A stretch of 8,617 bases of DNA from UMGS1933 sp051891435 (GTDB lineage Bacteria > Bacillota > Clostridia > TANB77 > CAG-508). The DNA lies in the NCBI GenBank assembly GCA_051891435.1, contig JBJFFE010000052.1:1-8617 (forward strand), given 5' to 3'. Position numbers and translations under genes: made by a program. The notes under the pieces were generated by a model. It saw only the letters and a list, made by a program, of their open reading frames with translations, had not been told where the DNA came from and ran no database searches. Of the stretch, positions 1 to 7,300 are shown piece after piece; position 1 is the stretch's first letter, and each line of letters opens with the position of its first letter.

Positions 1-89
1 TGTCAAATTTAGTTTTTTATAAAATATACAAAACGGCTGATATTATAGGCAATGGTAATGCAAAGTTTAGAAAAGAAAAAGGGTGGTAG
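1..89 (+). CDS. 3' end of an unidentified upstream gene (partial)
   Basis: The frame with codons at 3, 6, 9 and so on is open from the window edge to a TAG at 87-89; the other two forward frames hit stops within the first 30 bases. The visible 28 residues end in a basic tail (KFRKEKGW). The stop lies three bases before the spoIIE ATG, which suggests an operon with spoIIE. In many Clostridia the genes before spoIIE are yabP, yabQ, divIC and an S1-domain gene, but I cannot match this tail to any of them and give no function. A CGG at 34-36 is out of frame here (read as ACG GCT). Confidence 0.4.
   Translation, partial: SNLVFYKIYKTADIIGNGNAKFRKEKGW
81..86 (+). promoter_or_regulatory. Ribosome binding site of spoIIE
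   Basis: A purine-rich run (AAAGGGTGG) ends six bases before the ATG at 93 and sits inside the end of the upstream gene. It fixes the spoIIE start, because an in-frame TAG at 87-89 rules out any earlier start in that frame. Confidence 0.5.
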
Positions 90-92
90 AGG

Positions 93-2270
93 ATGTTCCA
101 GAATCTAAATGGTAGTGAAGTAGAAAATCTGCAAGAAGAAAAGACAAAATTTGATATACGAAATCTATTTAAAGAAAAAGATGTATTTTTATATATAATT
201 AGTTTAATGGTTTCTATGGTGAGTTTTAATGGAGAATGGGCTCCATTTGGACTAGCTATTTTTGCTGCTTGTTACAGTAACAGAAAACCAGTAGGAATTA
301 TATACTTATGTGTAATAGTTGGAACTTTAATTAAATTTGGCTTTAGTGGGTTAGGCGTATTTCTACTTACATCAATATTGTTCTTAGGATTAGTATTAAT
401 AATAAGACCGAATTTTGAAGAAGAGGAAAGAAACGAAAAACAAAAATTAGGCAGATATGTTTTTATTTCTAGTTTTGTAGTACAAGCTGCTAAAATGATA
501 TTTTCAGGATTTTTATTATATGACTTAATAACAGCAATAGCGATAGGACTAATTACATACATTTTTTATAAAATTTTTGCTAATTCAATTATTGTTATAT
601 GTGAATTTGGGGAGAAAAAAGCTTTTTCCATAGAAGAAGTAATGGGAGCAAGCTTGTTATTTGCTATTGCTTTTGTATCACTAAGTGGATTGAAATTTTG
701 GGGCTTATCAGTTACAAATATTTTAAGTGTAATGCTAGTTTTATTTTTAGGCTGGAAACATGGAATGCTAGTAGGAGCCACATCTGGAATTACAATAGGT
801 ATGGTTTTAGGAATAATTACAGCAAATTCGCCAATACTTGTCGCTTCTTATGCAATTTCTGGAATGATAGCAGGTTTATTAAATAAACTAGGGAAACCAC
901 GGAGTAATAGTTCGGCTTTTGCGTAGGAAATGCTGTTTTAACATATATTGCAAACGGAAATACAGTTCCAGTAATTACAATTAGAGAAATTTTAGTTGCA
1001 GCATTAGGCCTTTTAATTATTCCAAAAGATACAAAAATAAATATAGAAGATATAATACCACAAATGAAATGTTTCCCTGTTACATCAGGAGTATTAGATG
1101 GACAAACTGCCCAAAAATTAAATAATGTATCAGAAACGATTGCAGATATGGCTAGAAGCTATAACGAATCTGCGGATGACGCGTTAGAATCAAATATAGA
1201 TGAAGAAAACAAAGAACTTTTTGTAGATGATTTATGTAATAATTTAGAAGATTTAGAAGACAATTTATTTTATGAAGATTTAATAGACAATCAAAATATT
1301 TTGTATGATATATATGAAGAATTAATTAAAAGTAATGAAATGAAAGATGATGCATTATCTAATATATTAGAAAAAAACAGTGATTGTAAAATAGATTTAG
1401 AAACAGAAGAAACCAAGAAGAATATAAACGAAATTGTAAAACTGGTAAATGCTACATATAGAATACATAAATTAAATATCCTATGGAGAGTAAAAGAAGC
1501 AAATAATAAAAAAGTACTTGCAACACAACTTCGGAGGTGTATCAAAAGTTATATCTGAATTAGCTGAAGATATAGAAGAAGAAAAAACTAGTGAAAAATT
1601 AGAAGAAAAATATAAATTAAATACAGTAGTATTAACAAAAACAAAAAATAAAAGTGAAATTTCTGGAGATAACAATATTACAACAAAGCTAGAAGATGGA
1701 AAATATATGCTTGCAATAAGTGATGGAATGGGTTCTGGAGAGCAAGCCAATAAAAGTAGTAGTACAGTAATAAGTATGTTAAAAAAATTACTTACAAATG
1801 GCTTTAATAAAGAGGTGTCAATAGGACTAATTAATTCCTCAATTAATTTAAATTCAAATGAAGAAACTTATGCAACAATAGACATTTCAATAGTAGATTT
1901 AAGTAATGGAAATGTAGAATTTGTAAAAAATGGAGCTTGCCCAACATTTATTAAATCAAAAAACAAAGTAGAAGTCGTAAAAAGCATATCTTTCCCAGCT
2001 GGAATGTTGGAAAAAATAGATTTAGTTGTATATGATAAAGATTTAAAACAAGATGATATAATTGTAATGTGCTCAGATGGAATATTAGAATCAAATGTAG
2101 AGTATGATAATAAAGAGGTTTGGCTAAAAAATCTACTTGAAAGTATTGAGACAGATGATGCTGATAAAATAGCAAAAATAATTATGCAAGAAGCGGTTGA
2201 CAATGGGCTAGGAATAGCCAAAGACGACATGACTGTAATTGTTTCAAAATTAGAAAACAAAGAGGGATAA
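93..2270 (+). CDS. spoIIE: Stage II sporulation protein E, SpoIIAA-P phosphatase; frame needs three +1 shifts at CGG codons
   Basis: SpoIIE is a membrane-bound PP2C-type serine phosphatase. In Bacillus it sits at the polar septum, interacts with FtsZ and dephosphorylates SpoIIAA-P, which releases sigma-F in the forespore. Here the coding region runs through three frames: 93-899, 901-912, 914-1531 and 1533-2270. Joined by skipping one C at 900, 913 and 1532, it gives 724 residues, somewhat shorter than the roughly 800 usual for the family. Residues 1 to about 320 form a series of hydrophobic segments (about ten), then a charged, largely helical central part, then a PP2C domain with DGMGSG (from residue 543), CSDG (D at about 661) and the metal-binding DDMT (710-713). 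The joins fall inside family-like stretches: GKPGVIVGFCVGNAVLTYI and QLGGVSKVISELAEDI. No ribosome binding site precedes ATG 1064 or TTG 1518, so separate expression of the downstream pieces is unlikely. A decayed pseudogene is possible, but all motifs are kept and all breaks share one codon. The family assignment is sure; the decoding is inferred. Confidence 0.93.
900..903 (+). other. Putative +1 frameshift site 1 (CGG followed by A)
   Basis: In the initiating frame the codons are GGG AAA CCA CGG, and continuing leads to a TAG at 924-926 after nine more codons of non-family sequence. Skipping the C at 900 and reading GGA (Gly270) opens the frame GVIV. An AGGG at 890-893 lies three bases before the P-site codon CCA, the same spacing as the Shine-Dalgarno-like stimulator of the prfB frameshift; this may be chance. 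Confidence 0.75.
913..916 (+). other. Putative +1 frameshift site 2 (CGG followed by C)
   Basis: Four codons after site 1 the new frame reads GTT CGG. Without a shift it runs to a TAG at 982-984. Skipping the C at 913 and reading GGC (Gly274) gives GFCVGNAVLTYI, a hydrophobic glycine-containing helix of the kind expected for a SpoIIE membrane segment, and the frame then stays open for 206 codons. The frame entered here is closed just upstream (TAA at 905, TAG at 908), so the crossover must fall after 910. Confidence 0.72.
1532..1535 (+). other. Putative +1 frameshift site 3 (CGG followed by A)
   Basis: The codons are ACA CAA CTT CGG. Unshifted reading ends at a TGA at 1556-1558. Skipping the C at 1532 and reading GGA (Gly480) gives QLGGVSKVISELAEDI, which resembles the SpoIIE linker just before the phosphatase domain, and the frame is then open to the TAA at 2268. 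The entered frame has a TAA at 1491, so the shift must happen between 1494 and 1558. The P-site codon CTT is the slip codon used in bacterial prfB. Confidence 0.8.
2261..2267 (+). promoter_or_regulatory. Ribosome binding site of dxs
   Basis: AGAGGGA lies inside the last codons of spoIIE and ends six bases before the TTG at 2274. It supports the non-ATG start and implies that dxs translation begins where spoIIE translation ends. Confidence 0.7.
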
Positions 2271-2273
2271 AAT

Positions 2274-4139
2274 TTGAAAAGTATATTAGAAAAAATAAAC
2301 GAACCAAAAGACCTAAAAAAATTAAGCATAGAAGAAAAAGAAGAACTAGCTAAAGAAATAAGAAAAGAACTGCTAAATATAGTATCTAAAAATGGAGGCC
2401 ATTTGGCCTCTAATTTAGGTGTTGTAGAGCTTACAATAGCTTTACACACCATTTTTAATACTCCAAAAGACAAAATAATTTGGGATGTAGGGCATCAAAG
2501 TTATGTTCATAAAATGCTTACAGGAAGAAAAGAACAAATGGATTCATTAAGAAAATATAAGGGATTAGCAGGATTCCCTAAAACTTGTGAATCAGAATAT
2601 GATGTTTTTAATACAGGACACAGTAGCACATCAATATCTGTAGGAACAGGAATTGCAAGAGCGAGGGATTTGTTAAAAGAGGATTATAATGTAATTGCGG
2701 TTATTGGAGATGGCTCTCTTACAGGTGGAATGGCAGAGGAGGCTTTAAACGACGCAGGTGCAAGCAAAACAAAACTTATAGTAATATTAAATGATAATGA
2801 AATGAGCATTTCCAAAAATGTTGGGGGAATACCTACATTTTTAAGTAAATTAAGGACAAGAAAATTTTATACAAAAGCAAACAGTAGGATAAAGAAATAT
2901 ACTTTGAAGATTCCAAAAGTGGGAGCAAAAATAGTAGATTTAGTACAAAGAGGAAAGAAAACAATTAAACAAATATTTATTCCTAATATGTATTTTGAAG
3001 ATATTGGTTTTACATATTTAGGTCCAGTAGATGGGCATAATATTGAAAAACTAGAAGGAATATTGAAAATTGCAAAAGAGGTAAAAGGACCAGTATTAGT
3101 ACATGTAATTACTAAAAAAGGAAAAGGTTATAAAATTGCAGAAGAAAATCCAGACAAATTTCATGGAATATCTCCATTTAATATAAAAACAGGAGAAAAA
3201 CTTGGAACTCCACAAAAAGACTATTCAAAAGTGTTTGGAGATAAATTAGTTGAAATGGCAGCTAAAGATGAAAAAATAGTTGCAGTCACAGCTGCAATGA
3301 AGGATGGGACAGGCTTAAAAGAATTTGCTGGAAAATTTCCAGATAGATTTTTTGATGTAGGAATAGCGGAACAACATGCAGTAGGATTAGTTGCAGGAAT
3401 GGCAAAAGCAGGATTAAAGCCAGTTCTACCATTATATTCATCTTTTTTACAGAGGGCATATGATCAACTAGTTCATGATGTAGCTCTCCAGAACATACCA
3501 GTTACAATATGTATAGATAGAGCGGGGATAGTTGGAAATGATGGAGAAACACATCATGGAATATTTGACATGTCTTTTTCATCAGCAATACCAAACCTTA
3601 CAATAATGGCACCAAAGAATTTTAAAGAATTAGAGGAAATGATAGAATTTGGAATAAACTTTAATGGACCAGTATTAATCAGATATCCAAGGGGTGGAGA
3701 AGGTAAAAATGTAGTAGAAAAGCGAGAAGAAAAAATAGAACTTGGAAAAGCAGAACTATTAAAAGAAGGAAAAGATATAAGCATAATTGCAATAGGAAAA
3801 ATGGTAGATAGGGCAATAGAAGTGTCTAATATGTTAAAAGAAAAAAATATAGATGCAGAGATTATAAATGTAAGATTTTTAAAACCATTAGATAAAGAAA
3901 AAATATTAAAATCGATAGAAAAAACGAAAAAGGTTGTTACAATAGAGGATGGATTATTAAACGGAGGATTATATACAAATATTTTAGATTTAGTGAACAG
4001 AAGTAATTTGGAAAATGTAAAAATTATGCCGTTTGGTTATGATGATTGCTTTGTAACACATGGTAGTGTATATGAATTGGAAAAAGAAAAAGGAATGAAT
4101 GCAGATAGCATCGTAGAAAAGATTATTAGTAAAAAGTAG
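2274..4139 (+). CDS. dxs: 1-deoxy-D-xylulose-5-phosphate synthase
   Basis: DXS condenses pyruvate with glyceraldehyde 3-phosphate in a thiamine-diphosphate-dependent reaction that releases CO2; it is the cytoplasmic entry step of the MEP pathway to isoprenoids (quinones, undecaprenyl carriers). The 621 residues match the family's usual length. Visible motifs in order: HLASNLG with the active-site His43, DVGHQSYVHK, GHSSTSIS, the thiamine-diphosphate/metal site GDGSLTGG (145-152) with its partner NDNEMS starting at Asn173, DVGIAEQHA with catalytic Glu366, GETHHG (His427-428), IRYPRG and EDGLLNGG. The TTG start is chosen because a good ribosome binding site precedes it and the N-terminus (KSILEKINEPKDLKKLS) is typical of DXS. 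It follows spoIIE by three bases and ends before a terminator, so it is probably the last gene of that transcript. The frame is intact, with no in-frame CGG, unlike its neighbour. Confidence 0.98.
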   Translation: MKSILEKINEPKDLKKLSIEEKEELAKEIRKELLNIVSKNGGHLASNLGVVELTIALHTIFNTPKDKIIWDVGHQSYVHKMLTGRKEQMDSLRKYKGLAGFPKTCESEYDVFNTGHSSTSISVGTGIARARDLLKEDYNVIAVIGDGSLTGGMAEEALNDAGASKTKLIVILNDNEMSISKNVGGIPTFLSKLRTRKFYTKANSRIKKYTLKIPKVGAKIVDLVQRGKKTIKQIFIPNMYFEDIGFTYLGPVDGHNIEKLEGILKIAKEVKGPVLVHVITKKGKGYKIAEENPDKFHGISPFNIKTGEKLGTPQKDYSKVFGDKLVEMAAKDEKIVAVTAAMKDGTGLKEFAGKFPDRFFDVGIAEQHAVGLVAGMAKAGLKPVLPLYSSFLQRAYDQLVHDVALQNIPVTICIDRAGIVGNDGETHHGIFDMSFSSAIPNLTIMAPKNFKELEEMIEFGINFNGPVLIRYPRGGEGKNVVEKREEKIELGKAELLKEGKDISIIAIGKMVDRAIEVSNMLKEKNIDAEIINVRFLKPLDKEKILKSIEKTKKVVTIEDGLLNGGLYTNILDLVNRSNLENVKIMPFGYDDCFVTHGSVYELEKEKGMNADSIVEKIISKK

Positions 4140-4176
4140 CTATATTTAGAAAAAAATTGCATAAAAAATAGGAAAG

Positions 4177-4215
4177 AAAAACCTTAGGTACACTAGTTGC
4201 CATGGTTTTTTATTT
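4177..4215 (+). terminator. Rho-independent-type terminator after dxs
   Basis: AAAAACC at 4177-4183 pairs with GGTTTTT at 4204-4210, and inside it GGTA (4187-4190) pairs with TGCC (4198-4201, one G-U), closing a short loop. The descending arm runs straight into a T-rich tract (to about 4215). It lies 37 bases after the dxs stop. The outer stem is A/T-rich, so its strength is uncertain. Confidence 0.7.
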
Positions 4216-4259
4216 TGCTAAAATTTTACAGCTTAAAGAGATGAGCTTTTCCTTGCTTT

Positions 4260-4288
4260 TTGTCGAAATTTGTATTATTATATATAAT
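4260..4288 (+). promoter_or_regulatory. Sigma-A-type promoter for the large activase gene
   Basis: A perfect TATAAT at 4283-4288 follows TTGTCG (4260-4265, four of six matches to TTGACA) with a 17-base spacer. Transcription would start near 4295, just downstream of the dxs terminator and upstream of the ribosome binding site at 4305. This placement argues against the ATG at 4297 as the start codon. Confidence 0.6.
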
Positions 4289-4304
4289 GCAGGCTAATGA
4301 AAAC

Positions 4305-4314
4305 AGAAGGAAGT
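4305..4314 (+). promoter_or_regulatory. Ribosome binding site deciding the start of the activase gene
   Basis: GAAGGAAGTG lies six to nine bases before the ATG at 4321. The ATG at 4297, eight codons upstream in the same frame, has no such site and would be at the very 5' end of the predicted transcript. Confidence 0.7.
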
Positions 4315-4320
4315 GATTTT

Positions 4321-7300
4321 ATGGGAAAAGATATATTACATGTAGGTCTTGATGTAGGCTCTACAACAGTTAAAATAGTTGTAATGAACAAAAACAAAGA
4401 AATTATATATAAAGATTATAGAAGACATTTTTCAGATACAAGAAAAACAATATGTGATTTTTTAGAGGAAATTGCGGATAAATATGAAAATTTTGATATT
4501 ACTCTTGCATTAACAGGATCAGGAGCAATGGCAGTAGCTGACTTTTTAGGAATACCATTTATACAAGAGGTGGTTTCTTGTAAAAGAGCAGTAGAATATT
4601 ATATTCCAGAAACTGATGTTGTTATAGAACTTGGTGGAGAAGACGCAAAAATAATATATTTTGATAAGTCAATAGAACAAAGAATGAATGGAACATGTGC
4701 AGGAGGAACAGGAGCTTTTTTGGACCAAATGGCAACATTATTAAATACAGATACTTTGGGGTTAAATGAGTTATCTAAAAATCATCATACAATTTATCCA
4801 ATAGCATCTAGATGTGGAGTATTTGCAAAAACAGATGTACAACCGCTTTTAAATGAAGGTGCTGCAAAAGAAGATATTGCAACATCCATATTCCAAGCAG
4901 TGGTAAATCAAACAATAAGTGGACTTGCTTGTGGAAGACCAATAAAAGGAAATGTAGCATTTTTAGGTGGACCACTTAGTTATTTGCCAGAACTTAGAAA
5001 AAGATTTATAGAAACTCTAAATCTAAAAGATGACGAAATAATAATCCCAGAAGATGCACATCTTTTAGTTGCAAAAGGGGCAACATTAGATTCTATGAAT
5101 TATACGCCAATAAGTATTCAGAAATTAAAAAGTAAAATAGAACTATTAAAAAGTTATCATGATGATAGTGCTGATAGCTTAGCACCATTATTTACAGTTG
5201 AGGAAGAATACGAACAATTCAAACAAAGACATGCAAAAAATGTTGTTCCTAAAAGGGACTTAGAAGGATTTAAAGGAAACTGTTTTATAGGAATAGATGC
5301 AGGTTCAACTACAAGTAAATTAGTGTTGATTGATGAAAAAGGGGCATTACTTTATTCTGCATATAAAAGTAATGAAGGAAAGCCAATACAAACAGTTATT
5401 GGAATGTTAAAGGAATTATACAAAGTACTTCCGGAAGAAACGGTAATTCGTTATAGTGGATCAACAGGGTATGGAGAAAAACTAATACAAACAGGACTAA
5501 ATGTAGAACTAAATGAAATAGAAACAATAGCACATTATACAGCGGCAAAAATATTTTCACCAAATGCAACAAGTATAGTTGATATTGGTGGACAAGATAT
5601 GAAATACATAAAAATAAAAAATAATGCAATTGATAACATTATGCTAAATGAAGCATGTTCATCAGGTTGTGGCTCATTTATGGAGACTTTTGCCAAAAGC
5701 TTGAATATTCCAATGCCAGAATTTGTTAAAGGTGCAATAGAATCAAGAAGACCAGTAGATTTGGGTTCAAGATGTACTGTATTTATGAATTCTAAAATAA
5801 AACAAGCACAAAAAGAAGGATATTCGGTTGGAGATATATCAGCAGGACTTTCTTATTCAGTAGTAAAAAATGCTTTGCAAAAAGTTATGAAAATACGTGA
5901 CGTAGAAAGCTTAGGAGATAATATTGTTGTACAAGGTGGTACATTTTATAATGATGCAGTTTTAAGAGCTTTTGAAAAAATTATTGGAAAAGATGTAATA
6001 AGACCAGATATTGCAGGATTAATGGGAGCATATGGTGTAGCATATCTAGCAAAAGAAAAATATGAGAGTTTAGAAGATAAAGAATATAGGTCTAAAATTT
6101 TAAAAGAAAATGAATTAGATGATTTAAAAATAACAGTAATGCATACAAGATGCAAAGGCTGTGAAAACCACTGCTTATTAACATTAAACCAATTTTCAAG
6201 TGGAAAAGTATTTATATCTGGAAATAGATGTGAAAAAGGTGCTGGAAAAGATAAGACGAAAAAAGATTTACCAAACCTTTATAAATATAAATTTGAAAGA
6301 ACGTTTGGATACGAACCTTTAAAAGAGGAAGAGGCAACAAGAGGAACGATTGGAATACCAAGGGCATTAAACATGTATGAAGATTATCCATTTTGGTTTA
6401 CAATGTTTACAAAACTAGGATTTAGAGTAGTTTTATCTGAAAAAAGTAATAGAAAAACATATGAAAAAGGTATTGAATCTATGCCATCTGAATCTGTGTG
6501 TTATCCAGCAAAATTAACTCATGGGCATATAATAGACCTAATTGAAAAAGGTGTTAAAGATATTTTCTACCCTTGTATGACATATTCAAGAAAAGAATAT
6601 AAAGATGCAAATAATAAATATAACTGCCCAATAGTAATTTCATATTCAGAGGTATTAAAAAGCAATGTTGAAGAACTAAAAGATATTAATTTCATCAACC
6701 CATTTTTGCCTTTTGATAAAAAGAAATTAGCTACAAGATTATTAGAAGTAGAAGGCTTAAAAAAATATAATTTTACGAGAAAAGAATTAGAAGAAGCAAT
6801 AGATAGTGCGGAAAAGGAATACAAAAAAGTAAGAGAAGATATAAAAAATAAAGGACAAGAAACATTAAAATATATGGAGGAAAATCATTTAAAAGGAATA
6901 GTACTTGCAGGAAGACCATACCATATAGACCCAGAAATAAATCATGGAATAGATACTATGATAACTTCTCTTGGACTTTGTGTATTAACAGAAGATTCTG
7001 TCGCTCAAAATGTGGAAACAAAAAGACCATTAAGAGTTGTAGACCAATGGGTGTTCCACTCAAGATTATATGCTGCAGCTGATTTTGTAGGACATCATGA
7101 TAATTTAGAACTAGTACAATTAAACTCATTTGGATGCGGAGTAGATGCTGTTACAACAGACCAAGTTGAGGAAATTTTAACAAGTTTTGGAAAAATGTAT
7201 ACTCTAATAAAAATTGACGAAGTAAATAACTTGGGAGCAATTAGAATAAGAATACGTTCATTACTTGCTAGTATGAAAAAAAGGGAAAAACTTCAAAGAA

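Noticed and set aside
905..926. A single -1 shift between 911 and 924 replacing sites 1 and 2
   Set aside because: It is allowed by the stop codons, but it would keep the polar stretch PRSNS inside a membrane segment, whereas two +1 shifts give the hydrophobic family-like GKPGVIVGFCVGN. The third site independently shows the CGG rule.
900..1558. Plain pseudogene or sequencing errors as the explanation for broken spoIIE
   Set aside because: Not fully excluded, but three same-sign shifts, each with an extra C before GG and each making the only in-frame CGG codons in the window, are hard to obtain by chance. None is in a homopolymer run, the neighbouring genes totalling about 2,050 codons are intact, and all catalytic motifs are kept.
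1064..1558. ATG at 1064 as start of a separate 164-residue gene
   Set aside because: The same frame is open and homologous to SpoIIE from 911 onward, and no ribosome binding site precedes 1064.
1518..2270. TTG at 1518 as start of an independent phosphatase gene
   Set aside because: The preceding bases are an A-rich run without a convincing ribosome binding site, and the SpoIIE-like sequence continues across the site from the other frame.
1868..2473. Long minus-strand open frame opposite spoIIE and dxs
   Set aside because: It is the antisense shadow of two well-supported genes, rich in Ser, Phe, Leu and Ile as expected from reverse reading of AT-rich coding DNA, with no recognisable domain.
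4229..4262. Second hairpin or regulatory RNA between terminator and promoter
   Set aside because: Only a four-base AGCT/AGCT pairing with a ten-base loop can be drawn; this is too weak to call a terminator, riboswitch or T-box.
4297..4320. ATG at 4297 as the start of the large activase
   Set aside because: It would lie at the predicted transcription start and lacks a ribosome binding site; the ATG at 4321 has a good one and gives the normal family N-terminus.
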